A program made the translations under genes and the position numbers. DNA of 64,000 nucleotides from the NCBI RefSeq assembly GCF_000483485.1, contig NZ_KI519609.1, forward strand, positions 1,703,460 to 1,767,459, written 5' to 3'. The notes under the pieces are model-generated. The model did no database searches. It was given only the letters and a program-made list of their open reading frames with translations, and was not told where the DNA came from. The stretch comes from Thiomicrorhabdus chilensis DSM 12352. Its GTDB lineage: Bacteria > Pseudomonadota > Gammaproteobacteria > Thiomicrospirales > Thiomicrospiraceae. Below, piece after piece: positions 41,517 to 51,133 of this stretch (within the stretch, counting starts at the first letter, position 1; each line of letters begins with the position of its first letter).

Positions 41517-42590
41517 TTAAAGCGCTGCAACCACCGCATCCCCCATTTCACTGCAGGTGACTAACTGGCTGCCATCAGAATGAATATCGCCGGTACGCAA
41601 ACCTTGATCCAATACTTTCCCAACTGCAGTTTCAATCTTCTCGGCAAGATCTTCGCGCCCCAAAGAGTAACGCAACATCATCGCGGCCGACAAGATTGTC
41701 GCCAATGGGTTGGCTTTGTTTTGACCAGCGATATCCGGTGCGGAACCGTGACTCGGTTCATACATACCTTTATTATTGGCATCCAGTGATGCCGAAGCCA
41801 GCATGCCGATAGACCCCGTCAACATAGAGGCCTCATCGGATAAAATATCACCAAACATATTACCCGTGACCATAACGTCAAACTGCTTTGGATTCAACAC
41901 CAACTGCATGGCTGCATTATCGACATACATGTGCTTCACTTCCACTTCCGGGTATTCTTTGGCGACATCATCCACGATTTCACGCCACAACTCAGTCACT
42001 TCCAAAACATTGGCTTTGTCGACCGAAGTCAGTTTCTTATTGCGTTTCATCGCCGCCTGAAAAGCCACATGCGCGATGCGCTTGATTTCAGACTCGGAGT
42101 AGACATAAGTATTAAACCCTTGGCGCTCACCATTATCCAAGGTACGAATGCCGCGAGGCTGGCCAAAATAGATGCCGCCGGTCAACTCACGCACAATCAG
42201 AATATCCAACCCAGCAACCACTTCCGGCTTAAGCGTGGAGGCCGAAGCCAATTGAGGATAAAGGAAAGCCGGGCGCAGATTGGCGAACAACTCCATCTCG
42301 GAACGCAAGCGCAACAAACCCTTCTCGGGTCGCACCGAAATATCAAGCGACTCCCATTTATAGCCCCCTACAGCCCCTAAAAGAACCGCATCAGACGCCT
42401 TGGCCGCCGCCATGGTTTCATCCGCAAGAGGCACGCCGTGAACGTCATAAGCGGCACCGCCCACCAAATCTTCAGTCATATTAATATCCAGACCATCGGA
42501 AACCTTTAAAGCCTCCAATACCTTAATCGCTTCGGCCGTAATTTCAGGACCAATTCCATCACCTGGTAATACCAATACTTCTTGTGTCAT
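41517..42590 (-). CDS. leuB: 3-isopropylmalate dehydrogenase
   Basis: A 357-aa NAD-dependent decarboxylating dehydrogenase of leucine synthesis. Motifs: [10 protein letters not shown], the substrate arginines in the [15 protein letters not shown] region, and [12 protein letters not shown] plus [13 protein letters not shown]. It follows leuD. Confidence 0.98.
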   Translation of the reverse strand: MTQEVLVLPGDGIGPEITAEAIKVLEALKVSDGLDINMTEDLVGGAAYDVHGVPLADETMAAAKASDAVLLGAVGGYKWESLDISVRPEKGLLRLRSEMELFANLRPAFLYPQLASASTLKPEVVAGLDILIVRELTGGIYFGQPRGIRTLDNGERQGFNTYVYSESEIKRIAHVAFQAAMKRNKKLTSVDKANVLEVTELWREIVDDVAKEYPEVEVKHMYVDNAAMQLVLNPKQFDVMVTGNMFGDILSDEASMLTGSIGMLASASLDANNKGMYEPSHGSAPDIAGQNKANPLATILSAAMMLRYSLGREDLAEKIETAVGKVLDQGLRTGDIHSDGSQLVTCSEMGDAVVAAL

Positions 42591-42653
42591 CTCACTCTCT
42601 CAACTGTTAATCTGCAAAAATTTTAAATTCGGTTTTCTGCCTAGGGCACAACG

Positions 42654-43295
42654 CTAAGCGTTAAACATCCAAGGTGAAGTCTGTCTGCGTTTTTCTTCAT
42701 AACTGCGAATCTCGTCCGCATGCTGCAACGTCAGACCAATATCATCCAGCCCGTTCAACAAACAATGGCGGCGGAAGCTGTCAACTTCAAATTCTATGGC
42801 TTCGCCATTCGGCTTGACAAGCTTCTGGGCTTCCAAGTCGACGGTCAATTCATACCCCTCTTGAGCAAAAACCTCTTCAAACAGCTTGTCGACAACCTGT
42901 TCATCCAGCACAATCGGTAAGATTCCGTTTTTGAATGAGTTATTGAAGAAAATATCCGCAAAACTAGGCGCGATCACCACATCAAAACCATAGTCTTTCA
43001 ATGCCCATGGCGCGTGTTCGCGACTTGAACCACAACCGAAGTTTTCACGCGCCAATAAAATTTTGGCACCCTGATAACGCGGCTGATTCAAAACAAAGTC
43101 TTTTCTCAACGGACGGTTACTGCAATCCTGGCCAGGTTCACCGACATCTTCATAACGCCACTCATCAAATAGGTTAGGGCCAAAACCACTGCGTTTAATT
43201 GACTTCAAAAACTGCTTCGGAATGATTGCATCCGTGTCCACATTAGCGCGATCCATCGGCGCAACGATTGCGCTAAACTTGATAAACTTATCCAT
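42654..43295 (-). CDS. leuD: 3-isopropylmalate dehydratase small subunit
   Basis: A 213-aa aconitase swivel domain. Signatures: [14 protein letters not shown] and [20 protein letters not shown]. It pairs with LeuC to isomerise isopropylmalate; 21 bases after leuC. Confidence 0.98.
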   Translation of the reverse strand: MDKFIKFSAIVAPMDRANVDTDAIIPKQFLKSIKRSGFGPNLFDEWRYEDVGEPGQDCSNRPLRKDFVLNQPRYQGAKILLARENFGCGSSREHAPWALKDYGFDVVIAPSFADIFFNNSFKNGILPIVLDEQVVDKLFEEVFAQEGYELTVDLEAQKLVKPNGEAIEFEVDSFRRHCLLNGLDDIGLTLQHADEIRSYEEKRRQTSPWMFNA

Positions 43296-43316
43296 CTTTA
43301 TTCTCCACTCCCACGC

Positions 43317-44732
43317 TTACAAATAATCACGCACATCGACAAAATGACCCGCCACTGCCGCCGCCGCGGCCATTTGAGGACTTACCAGGTGAGTTCGACC
43401 ACCCGCACCCTGGCGTCCTTCGAAATTGCGATTTGAAGTGGAGGCACAATGTTTACCGGTCGGAAGCTTATCGGCATTCATCGCCAAGCACATTGAACAT
43501 CCCGGGTTGCGCCATTCAAAACCAGCCTCAATAAAAATTTTATCCAGCCCCTCTTTCTCAGCCTGCAACTTAACCAGTCCAGAACCCGGAACGGCTAACG
43601 CCTGCTCAACCGTCGCAGCGACTTTTTTACCTTTCAACACTTCGGCGGCGGCTCGAAAGTCCTCGATACGCGAATTGGTACAAGAACCGATAAACACATA
43701 ATCCACCGGAATTTCAGATATCGCCATATCGGCCTGTAAGCCCATATAATCCAAAGCGCGCTGAATGCCTCCGGCCTTCACCGAATCCGCTTCTTTCGCC
43801 GGATCCGGAATTCTGCCATTTACATCCAACACCATCTCCGGGGACGTGCCCCAAGAAACCTGCGGCTGAATTTTAGAACCGTCGATTTCAACGACTTTGT
43901 CGAACACGGCATCGTCGTCAGACTTCAAGTCCTGCCAAGCCTCTACCGCTGCATCCCATTGCTCTGCGGTAGGCGCAAAAGGACGACCTTTCACGTATTC
44001 AATCGTCTTCTCATCCACTGCCACTAGGCCGACACGTGCGCCGGCTTCGATGGCCATGTTGCAAACCGTCATACGGCCTTCAACCGACATGTCACGGAAC
44101 ACCTGCCCGCCAAACTCGATTGCGCAACCGTTGCCGCCCGCCGTGCCGATGGCTCCGATGATCGCCAAAACGACATCCTTAGGGCCAACCCCAGCCTGCA
44201 ATTCACCGTCCACTTTGACCAGCATGTTTTTCATTTTTTTCTGAATCAGGCATTGGGTAGCCATAACGTGCTCGACTTCAGAGGTACCGATACCGTGCGC
44301 CAAAGCCCCCAAAGCCCCATGAGTCGCGGTATGGGAATCGCCACACACCACAGTCATACCCGGCAAAGTCGCCCCTTCTTCCGGACCGACAACGTGAACA
44401 ATGCCTTGACGCGGATCACCCATGCCAAATTCGGTGATTCCAAACTCTTTGGTATTCATACCCAAGGTTTGTACCTGAATGCGTGAAACAGGATCCACAA
44501 TCGAATCCACGCCGCCACTCAAATCGGTGGTTGGCACATTATGATCCGGTGTCGCCAGGTTCGCGTCCACTCTCCAGGGTTTGCGACTGGCCAAACGCAG
44601 CCCTTCAAACGCCTGAGGAGAAGTCACTTCATGCAACAATTGACGATCAATATAAATCAACGCGGTGCCGTCTTCTTCCTGACGCACCACATGAGCATCC
44701 CACAACTTGTCATATAAAGTCTTTCCTGGCAT
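43317..44732 (-). CDS. leuC: 3-isopropylmalate dehydratase large subunit
   Basis: A 471-aa [4Fe-4S] aconitase-family subunit. Cluster cysteines are in [12 protein letters not shown] and [25 protein letters not shown] is the active-site loop. The ATG at 44732 gives the normal N-terminus [14 protein letters not shown]. First gene of the long leuC-to-metZ run. Confidence 0.98.
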   Translation of the reverse strand: MPGKTLYDKLWDAHVVRQEEDGTALIYIDRQLLHEVTSPQAFEGLRLASRKPWRVDANLATPDHNVPTTDLSGGVDSIVDPVSRIQVQTLGMNTKEFGITEFGMGDPRQGIVHVVGPEEGATLPGMTVVCGDSHTATHGALGALAHGIGTSEVEHVMATQCLIQKKMKNMLVKVDGELQAGVGPKDVVLAIIGAIGTAGGNGCAIEFGGQVFRDMSVEGRMTVCNMAIEAGARVGLVAVDEKTIEYVKGRPFAPTAEQWDAAVEAWQDLKSDDDAVFDKVVEIDGSKIQPQVSWGTSPEMVLDVNGRIPDPAKEADSVKAGGIQRALDYMGLQADMAISEIPVDYVFIGSCTNSRIEDFRAAAEVLKGKKVAATVEQALAVPGSGLVKLQAEKEGLDKIFIEAGFEWRNPGCSMCLAMNADKLPTGKHCASTSNRNFEGRQGAGGRTHLVSPQMAAAAAVAGHFVDVRDYL

Positions 44733-44775
44733 CGCTTTCAACCTAACTCACGTAAAATTTAAAAAATAGTCATGA

Positions 44776-44803
44776 ATTATATCATTTCATCCAGCCGACT
44801 AAA
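44776..44803 (-). promoter_or_regulatory. Likely promoter of the leuC operon
   Basis: On the minus strand a perfect TATAAT (44776-44781) lies 16 bases from TTTAGT (44798-44803), a partial -35. It is about 45 bases before the leuC ATG. No Leu-codon-rich leader peptide was seen. Confidence 0.55.
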
Positions 44804-44845
44804 GAGTAAAATACACCCAAGATTCATCAATCAAGCTAGAGTTTT

Positions 44846-45490
44846 ATGAGCTATTCAGTCAAAGAGGTTTTTTATTCCCTGCAAGGTGAAGGGTTTCACA
44901 GCGGACGTCCCGCCATATTCTGCAGAATGAGCAAATGCAATCTCTGGAGCGGGCGCGAAGCCGATCGTTCGGAGGCGGTTTGCCAATTCTGCGACACCGA
45001 TTTCATCGGCACCGACGGACAAAATGGCGGACGCTTTGCAGACGCCGAAGCCCTGAGTCAGCACCTATTGCAATTTTGGCCCCAAGAGACCCAAACCACA
45101 CCCTTTGTCGTACTGACCGGCGGTGAACCGCTGCTGCAAGTTGACCAAGCCTTGATAGACAAGCTTCATCAGCACGGTTTTGAAGTTGCCGTGGAAACCA
45201 ACGGTACCAAATTAGCGCCCGACGGCATCGATTGGATCTGCGTCAGCCCCAAAGCCAACGCTCCTTTGCTTCTTGACCATGGCAAGGAACTCAAACTGGT
45301 TTACCCTCAAACCGACCTGCCGCCTGAAAAAGTCGCGCACCTGGCGTTCGATTTTTTCTTTTTGCAACCTATGGACGACGCCGACCCGACTGTCAGCGCA
45401 AACAATATTAAAATGGCGGTTCAATACTGCCTATTGCATCCACAATGGAAACTCAGCCTGCAAACCCATAAACTGCTTGGAATAGATTGA
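44846..45490 (+). CDS. queE: 7-carboxy-7-deazaguanine synthase
   Basis: A 214-aa radical SAM enzyme of the queuosine pathway. The cluster cysteines follow the expanded QueE spacing (FCRMSKCNLW, then CQFCDTDF after a 14-residue insert). FVVLTGGEPLLQ and VAVETNGT complete the fold. It converts 6-carboxytetrahydropterin to CDG. It is divergent from leuC; other que genes are not in the window. Confidence 0.95.
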   Translation: MSYSVKEVFYSLQGEGFHSGRPAIFCRMSKCNLWSGREADRSEAVCQFCDTDFIGTDGQNGGRFADAEALSQHLLQFWPQETQTTPFVVLTGGEPLLQVDQALIDKLHQHGFEVAVETNGTKLAPDGIDWICVSPKANAPLLLDHGKELKLVYPQTDLPPEKVAHLAFDFFFLQPMDDADPTVSANNIKMAVQYCLLHPQWKLSLQTHKLLGID

Positions 45491-45512
45491 TTGCACATTC
45501 ATAACAAACTAC

Positions 45513-45528
45513 CAGGCCTGCTCAAATT
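45513..45528 (+). repeat. AGGCCTGCTCA repeat copy between queE and rlmD
   Basis: CAGGCCTGCTCAAATT, 14 of 16 matches with the first 12 exact, in the 50-base queE-rlmD gap. Confidence 0.7.
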
Positions 45529-45540
45529 CAAACGAGACCT

Positions 45541-46779
45541 ATGAAAAACCCATCTACCCATTCATCCACGTCCTTAACCGTTGAAGGCTTAACTCATGAC
45601 GGCCGCGGGGTGGCCAAAATCGACGGTAAAGCCGTGTTTGTCGATCAAGCCATCCCCGGCGACCGAATTGAGGCCAGAATCACACGCCAGCACAGCAAAT
45701 ACGATGAGGCAACTCTACTGGAAATCACCACTCCGTCAAAAGATCGGGTCGAGCCCTTTTGCCCTCATTACCAAACCTGCGGCGGTTGCCAACTGCAACA
45801 CATGTCGGTAGCCGCCCAGCAATTCTGGAAAACCGAAAACTTCTTAACACGACTGACCCAGTCTGTGAACTCTGAAAACTGCACAATCTGCGAGCCCATT
45901 AGCGCGTCCGACCGAGGCTATCGTCGGCGGGCACGTCTTGGCCTGGCCATTGGTAAAAAGGATAAGGTCGCCAAACTCGGATTTCGCCAAAAGGAATCCA
46001 ACGAGCTGGTGGATATCGAATCCTGCCCCATACTGAGCGCCCCACTCAACCAAGCCATCCAAAAGCATCGCCCAATTTTATTGGAACAAGCCAGCCGCAA
46101 CTACAAAGAACTCACACTTGTGGAAGCCGACAATGGCGTATTTGGGCTTAACGAGCCAAGCGGTAGCCAACCTTTTTATAAGCTCAATGGACTCAAACTC
46201 AACTTCCCTCAAGACGGCTTCATTCAGGTCAACCGTCAAGTCAATGTGCAAATGGTCGAACAAGCTCTGGAGTGGCTTGAATTGCAACCCGAACACCGGG
46301 TATTGGATCTCTTCTGCGGGGTCGGCAACTTCACCTTGCCGATCGCCCAGCACGTCCACCAAGTCACCGGCATTGAAGGCGTTGCCGAGCTGGTTGAGTA
46401 CGCCAGCGACAATGCTGACCAAAATGGCTTAGAGAACGCCAACTTCCACAAAGCCGATCTGTTTGACGACTTCCGTTCAAAGCCTTGGTTCAAAAAACAG
46501 AGTTACCAACGCATCCTGCTTGATCCAGGCCGACAAGGCGCTTTTGAAATTTGCAAACAATTGTCACACCTCAAAGCCGAGATCATTGTGTACGTTTCCT
46601 GCAATGCTGCGACCTTGATCCGTGACATCAAGGAGCTGGAAGCCTACGGCTATCAACTCAGCCAAGCCTGCATGATCGACATGTTCCCGCATACCACCCA
46701 CACCGAAGTCATGGTGCAGCTCAGAAAAACCAAAAAAGCCAAAATCCGCAAACCCAAACGCGACATCTTCAAGTTTTAA
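45541..46779 (+). CDS. rlmD: 23S rRNA (U1939-C5)-methyltransferase
   Basis: A 412-aa RumA-type enzyme. N-terminal TRAM domain (LTVEGLTHDGRGVAKIDGKAVFV, split here as LTHDGRGVAKIDG), a [4Fe-4S] site (CPHYQTCGGCQLQHM with a fourth Cys near ENCTICEP), SAM-binding VLDLFCGVGNFTLP and the catalytic Cys in VYVSCNAATL. A basic tail (KKAKIRKPKRD) ends the protein. Confidence 0.96.
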   Translation: MKNPSTHSSTSLTVEGLTHDGRGVAKIDGKAVFVDQAIPGDRIEARITRQHSKYDEATLLEITTPSKDRVEPFCPHYQTCGGCQLQHMSVAAQQFWKTENFLTRLTQSVNSENCTICEPISASDRGYRRRARLGLAIGKKDKVAKLGFRQKESNELVDIESCPILSAPLNQAIQKHRPILLEQASRNYKELTLVEADNGVFGLNEPSGSQPFYKLNGLKLNFPQDGFIQVNRQVNVQMVEQALEWLELQPEHRVLDLFCGVGNFTLPIAQHVHQVTGIEGVAELVEYASDNADQNGLENANFHKADLFDDFRSKPWFKKQSYQRILLDPGRQGAFEICKQLSHLKAEIIVYVSCNAATLIRDIKELEAYGYQLSQACMIDMFPHTTHTEVMVQLRKTKKAKIRKPKRDIFKF

Positions 46780-46810
46780 ACTTTCAAACACCTCTATTGA
46801 ATTCAAAGTG

Positions 46811-46840
46811 AGAGGCGGTCAATTTTGAGCCTCTTTTTTT
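46811..46840 (+). terminator. Terminator after rlmD
   Basis: Plus-strand stem AGAGGC / GCCTCT with an inner TCAA / TTGA pairing, followed by seven T residues. A strong intrinsic terminator. Confidence 0.9.
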
Positions 46841-46915
46841 GCAAACTCACCCCCCCACTATTTCAAAACAACTTAATCAGTGATATAGTTTTATCTAAAA
46901 TATTAATTAGCTTAA

Positions 46916-46933
46916 ACTAACTTTTTAGTTAGT
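46916..46933. promoter_or_regulatory. Candidate metal-regulator operator (18-bp inverted repeat)
   Basis: ACTAACT-TTTT-AGTTAGT, perfect 7-bp arms, 69 bases before the metal-ABC operon start. It lies in the only regulatory gap of the operon. Because the third gene carries an MntR/DtxR-like domain, this is a plausible self-regulatory site. The match is to the general shape of DtxR-family boxes, not to a defined consensus. Confidence 0.5.
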
Positions 46934-47002
46934 CGCGACTTTTAAAAAGATAAGCTTTCGCTTTTTTGCCGTTAGCCAATCAATAAAGAACTGAACACCA
47001 AT

Positions 47003-47932
47003 ATGTTAAAAACAACACTGAATAAACAAATCACCCTTATTTCACTTTGCCTTGCCATGCTGTTTGCAAGCATCAACGCCCAAGCGAAACTCAATATCGT
47101 GACCACCACAGGCATGATTGCAGACCTGACCCAGAACATCGGCGGAGATGAAGTGGAGGTGACCGCCTTAATGAACACCGGAGTCGACCCCCACCTTTAC
47201 AAAGCCACACAAGGGGATCTGCGCAAACTGATGAAAGCCGATATCATTTTCTATAACGGCTTGCATCTGGAAGGCAAGATGCAGGATATTTTTGAAAAAA
47301 TGGCACGTAAAAAACCAGTTTATGCCATATCCGAGAAGTTGCCGAAAAACCGCATTCTGCATCACGGCCAATATCCCGACCCGCACATCTGGTTTGACGT
47401 ATTACTATGGAAACAAGCGGGAGAACGTGTTCTGGAGTTGCTTAACAAACATGAACCGGACAAAAGTGTGCTTTTCACGGCGAATGCCAATCTCTATTTT
47501 GACAAACTGGAAGCCTTGAACTTATGGGCGGCCCAGCAAGTTGCGAGCATTCCCGAAGCACAACGCATTCTGATTACCGCCCATGACGCGTTCGGCTATT
47601 TTGGGCAGGCCTATCAAATCAAGGTCATGGGCTTGCAAGGAATCAGCACCGCTTCGGAATTTGGTTTGCAGGACATCAAACAACTTAAAGAGGTGATTGT
47701 TGCCAATCAGGTGAAGGCGGTATTTGTTGAATCCTCCGTCTCGCCGCGTTTCATCAACTCTTTGGTTGAAGGAGTCGAAGCTGAAGGGCATCAGCTCAAA
47801 ATCGGAGGAGAACTGTTTTCTGACGCCATGGGCCTTCCCGACACCGAGGAAGGTACCTATTTAGGCATGGTAAAACACAACGTCAACACCATCGTCAGTG
47901 CCTTGAAAGGCCAATCAAAACCAACCCCTTAG
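47003..47932 (+). CDS. Mn/Fe-type ABC transporter solute-binding protein
   Basis: A 309-aa cluster A-I metal-binding protein with a Sec signal peptide (cleavage likely after INAQA). Metal ligands follow the Mn/Fe pattern: His in DPHLY, His in PDPHIWFD, Glu in FVESSVS and Asp in LFSDAMG. The His-rich loop of zinc-specific ZnuA is missing. It delivers metal to the permeases encoded downstream. The order binding protein, ATPase, fused permease, permease matches chlamydial ytgABCD and bacterial mnt/sit operons. Confidence 0.9.
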   Translation: MLKTTLNKQITLISLCLAMLFASINAQAKLNIVTTTGMIADLTQNIGGDEVEVTALMNTGVDPHLYKATQGDLRKLMKADIIFYNGLHLEGKMQDIFEKMARKKPVYAISEKLPKNRILHHGQYPDPHIWFDVLLWKQAGERVLELLNKHEPDKSVLFTANANLYFDKLEALNLWAAQQVASIPEAQRILITAHDAFGYFGQAYQIKVMGLQGISTASEFGLQDIKQLKEVIVANQVKAVFVESSVSPRFINSLVEGVEAEGHQLKIGGELFSDAMGLPDTEEGTYLGMVKHNVNTIVSALKGQSKPTP

Positions 47933-47945
47933 GAGCCTGACCTGA

Positions 47946-48740
47946 ATGACGCAAACCACTCGACCCTCCCCGATTTCAGTCAACAACCTCAATATGCGGT
48001 ACCAATACAAGCCGGTATTGACGGATGTGAGTTTTGAGATTCCCGAAGGCAAAACCATCGCCATCGTTGGCCCTAACGGTGCGGGCAAATCTACCCTGCT
48101 CAAAGGCATCATGGGACTGGAACCGCTAATGGAAGGCGAAGTCAAATTCTTTGGCGAACCGCTGGCGCAAAAACGCCTGGCCACGGCCTACGTGCCGCAA
48201 CGCGAGGAAATTGACTGGGATTTCCCGATCAAAGTCATGGACGTCGTTCTGATGGGTCGCCACGGTCAGCTCAAACTCTGGCAAAGGCCTTCAAAACTCG
48301 ACCATGAAATTGCCGAACAGGCGCTTAAAGACCTGCAAATGTGGGAGTTTAAAGACCGTCAAATCAGCCAGCTTTCTGGCGGGCAACAACAAAGGGTTTT
48401 CTTGGCGCGCGCTCTGGCGCAACAAGCCAGCCTCTACCTGATGGATGAGCCTTTTGCTGGCGTCGATGTGGCCACGGAAAAAGCCATCATCGAACTGTTC
48501 AAGAACCTAAAAGCGCAAGGAAAAACCATTGTCTGCGTGCACCACGACCTGAACACGGTCGGAGAGTATTTTGACTGGATCATTTTCATCAATGCCCGAC
48601 TGGTGGCCGCCGGCCCGGTGGAGAGTGTCCTTACCAAGGAAAATCTCAACAAAACCTATGGCGGACGTTTATCCCTGCTCAACGACCTCACCGAGCAGAT
48701 GTATCGCACACGCCTCAACCAAGCTCACAAACACGATTAG
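47946..48740 (+). CDS. Metal ABC transporter ATP-binding protein
   Basis: A 264-aa ABC ATPase. Walker A GPNGAGKST, Q-loop in YVPQREEIDWDFP (typical of Mn/Zn importers), signature LSGGQQQRVFLARAL, Walker B LYLMDEPFAGVD and switch His in VCVHHDL. It powers the two permeases encoded downstream. Thirteen bases separate it from the binding-protein gene. Confidence 0.95.
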   Translation: MTQTTRPSPISVNNLNMRYQYKPVLTDVSFEIPEGKTIAIVGPNGAGKSTLLKGIMGLEPLMEGEVKFFGEPLAQKRLATAYVPQREEIDWDFPIKVMDVVLMGRHGQLKLWQRPSKLDHEIAEQALKDLQMWEFKDRQISQLSGGQQQRVFLARALAQQASLYLMDEPFAGVDVATEKAIIELFKNLKAQGKTIVCVHHDLNTVGEYFDWIIFINARLVAAGPVESVLTKENLNKTYGGRLSLLNDLTEQMYRTRLNQAHKHD

Positions 48741-48755
48741 AGGCCGTTATCCGCT

Positions 48756-50105
48756 ATGCAAGAATGGAATCTGATCCAACAACCAGGCACTTGGGAGCTG
48801 CTCATTGAGTTCTGGTCCTTTGAAGACATGAACGCTTTGTGGGTGCTGATGGGCAGTATCCTGCTGGGCATGAGTGCTTCGGTCATCGGCGGCTTTGCCT
48901 TTTTAAGAAAACGCTCATTGATTGGAGATGCCCTGGCTCACGCCGCCCTTCCAGGGGTGATGATGGCCTTTCTGCTGTTTCAAACCCGCGATCCTTTAGT
49001 CATGTTTCTGGGAGCCCTAACCAGCAGTTTCATAGGCTTCTTTCTAATCGACTGGCTGCCCAAAAATACCAAAATCAAACCGGACACCGCACTGGCGATC
49101 ACCCTGTCCTTCTTCTTCGCGTTGGGTCTGATGCTACTCTCCCACATTCAAGGCCTGCAAGTAGAAAACAAAAGCGGGCTGGATAAAATCCTCTTTGGGC
49201 AAGCCGCCGCCATGACCCAGCAAGACATCACCTTACTGGCTTATGTAACGGTGTTTATATTGGTGGCGGTCACGGCCTTTTTCCAGAAGTTCCGATTAAT
49301 TGCTTTCAGTGCCATTTATGCCCGCAGTCTGGGTGTGCCTGTGGCCTTATATGAGCTTTTACTGGCCTTGCTGATTGTCATGTCTGTGGTGGTGGGACTG
49401 CAATTGGTCGGCGTGGTTCTGATGGCGGCCGTCTTGCTCACACCCATAGCGGCCGCGCGTTTCTGGAGTGATCAACTCACGACCATTCTCTTTCTGTCTG
49501 CTTTTTTTGGTGCCTTAAGCGCCTTGATCAGCACGCAAATTTCTTATTTAGCGCCAGCCATGCCAACCGGACCGTGGATGGTTGTCAGCTTGGCCAGTCT
49601 CTTTCTGCTCTCTTTACTGTTTGCGCCAAGTCGAGGCCTGATCAAACGCTATTGGCAACAACGCCAACTGCGTCAAAAAGTCTCCGAGGAAAACGTCTTA
49701 AGAACCCTTTACAAACTCTATGAGCGACGACAGTTTGAGCAAAATGATTTCAATATCGCCGATATACAAGCCTTGCGCAGCATGCCGACCGACATGCTCA
49801 AAGATACTCTAAAGCATTTATGCAAAAAACAGATGATTCGGGAATCCATGCGCGGCTTTTGCCTGAGCAAAGAGGGGTTGGAAATCGCCACTCAGCTCAC
49901 GCGTCGCCACCGCCTGTGGGAAAATTACCTGAATCAATATATGGACTTGCCTGCCGACCAGGTGCATTCTCAGGCGGAACGGATCGAGCACATCCTCACC
50001 CAGGAACAGGAATGGCAACTTGAAGCCGAACTGAAAAACCGGAAATCCGACCCACACGGCAATCCGATACCTGAAAACACGGAGGGCATGAGTCGTGATA
50101 AATGA
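48756..50105 (+). CDS. Metal ABC permease fused to an MntR/DtxR-like domain
   Basis: A 449-aa protein. Residues 1 to about 290 are an ABC-3 permease with about eight helices (SASVIGGFAFLRKRSLIGDALAHA split by the membrane). Residues about 305-440 resemble the MntR/DtxR regulator: a winged-helix segment (ENVLRTLYKLYERRQF ... KHLCKKQMIRES) and the metal-binding dimer region with RRHRLWENYL and AERIEHIL, which keep the His, two Glu and His ligands of B. subtilis MntR. The end has DPHGNPIP, a DtxR-family signature. Chlamydial YtgCR has the same fusion and releases a repressor. Cleavage here is unproven. Confidence 0.9.
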   Translation: MQEWNLIQQPGTWELLIEFWSFEDMNALWVLMGSILLGMSASVIGGFAFLRKRSLIGDALAHAALPGVMMAFLLFQTRDPLVMFLGALTSSFIGFFLIDWLPKNTKIKPDTALAITLSFFFALGLMLLSHIQGLQVENKSGLDKILFGQAAAMTQQDITLLAYVTVFILVAVTAFFQKFRLIAFSAIYARSLGVPVALYELLLALLIVMSVVVGLQLVGVVLMAAVLLTPIAAARFWSDQLTTILFLSAFFGALSALISTQISYLAPAMPTGPWMVVSLASLFLLSLLFAPSRGLIKRYWQQRQLRQKVSEENVLRTLYKLYERRQFEQNDFNIADIQALRSMPTDMLKDTLKHLCKKQMIRESMRGFCLSKEGLEIATQLTRRHRLWENYLNQYMDLPADQVHSQAERIEHILTQEQEWQLEAELKNRKSDPHGNPIPENTEGMSRDK

Positions 50106-50991
50106 TGTGTGGATTTTAGCCACCGCCTCTTTGGTCGCGATCTCCTGCGCCCTAGTCGGGGTATTTTTAATTTTACGTCGTCAGGCACTGATGGGCGACG
50201 CCATCAGCCATTCGGTATTACTGGGCATTGTGCTCGCCTTCCTGATTTCGGAAAGCCGCTCCCTGCCGGTCATGCTCGCCGGCGCAGTGATCATCGGCCT
50301 AATAACGGCCTGGTTGAGCGATACCTTACACAAGGTCGGCAAACTGCAAAGTGACGCCAGTATCGGCATCGTCTTCACTTTGTTTTTTGCCATTGGGGTT
50401 ATTTTGATATCCCTCTATGCTGGCCAAGTGGACTTGGATCAGGAATGCGTGCTCTATGGGGAAATCGCCTTTGTGCCATTTGACACCATCATCTGGGGCT
50501 CGTCCGAACAGGGACTGGATATCGGTCCCAGGGCCTTCTGGATGATCAGCGTGGTTTTTGTGATTGTTCTGGCCAGCATTCTGGTGGCTTTCAACCGCCT
50601 GCAGACCGTCGCCTTTCATCCCAGCTTGGCACTCTCGCTCGGAATCAATGTGGTCTTCTGGCACTATTTCCTGATGACCCTGGTCTCTTTGACAACCGTC
50701 GCCTCTTTTGACGCCGTCGGTGCCATATTGGTGGTCGCGTTATTGGTCATACCGGCAAGCAGTGCCTACTTGCTGGCTTCAACCCTTAAAAACATGCTCT
50801 GGCTCGCCGTGATTTATGCACAATCTGCCGTCTTGATCGGCTATGCACTGGCCTATGCATTGGACAGTGCGATTTCGGCATCGATCGCCGTCACCTCCGG
50901 CGTGTTATTGGGCCTTACCATCCTCGGTTTGCAGGTTCATAAAATACGTCTTCGCAGACAAGGAAAGGCGACGCTATTGGAAAAAGCCTAG
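50095..50991 (+). CDS. Metal ABC transporter permease, second subunit
   Basis: A 298-aa ABC-3 family permease with about eight or nine helices (GVFLILRRQALMGDAISHSVLLG at the N-terminus; VVALLVIPASSAYLLA toward the end). It starts with GTG, has GGAGGG upstream and overlaps the previous gene by 11 bases. It forms the channel with the fused permease. Confidence 0.93.
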   Translation: MINDVWILATASLVAISCALVGVFLILRRQALMGDAISHSVLLGIVLAFLISESRSLPVMLAGAVIIGLITAWLSDTLHKVGKLQSDASIGIVFTLFFAIGVILISLYAGQVDLDQECVLYGEIAFVPFDTIIWGSSEQGLDIGPRAFWMISVVFVIVLASILVAFNRLQTVAFHPSLALSLGINVVFWHYFLMTLVSLTTVASFDAVGAILVVALLVIPASSAYLLASTLKNMLWLAVIYAQSAVLIGYALAYALDSAISASIAVTSGVLLGLTILGLQVHKIRLRRQGKATLLEKA

Positions 50992-51075
50992 GCATTCCAA
51001 TACAAAAGATGTAAACGAGATAAAAGACATCAAAGAAGACATAAGACTAGAAACAAACCTTAAAACGCGATTTTA

Positions 51076-51091
51076 AAAACCAGCAGGCCTG
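51076..51091 (-). repeat. AGGCCTGCT repeat copy, minus strand
   Basis: CAGGCCTGCTGGTTTT on the minus strand, 14 of 16 matches, in the gap between the ABC operon and the HAD phosphatase gene. Confidence 0.55.
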
Positions 51092-51095
51092 GTTA

Positions 51096-51124
51096 AGGAA
51101 GCTCTGATTCAATCAGAGGCTCCT
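51096..51124. terminator. Hairpin between convergent genes
   Basis: A bulged stem centred on CTCTGA-TTCAAT-CAGAG, extended by AGG / CCT. No clear T run follows on either strand, but the position between two convergent genes suggests termination. Confidence 0.45.
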
Positions 51125-51133
51125 AAAAAAGTC

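Noticed and set aside
43599-43607. GCCTGCTCA in leuC as a repeat copy
   Set aside because: The AGG part is missing and the right flank does not match; nine bases are expected by chance now and then.
44742-44845. Leucine attenuator or leader peptide before leuC
   Set aside because: No short frame rich in Leu codons and no terminator/antiterminator hairpins are visible.
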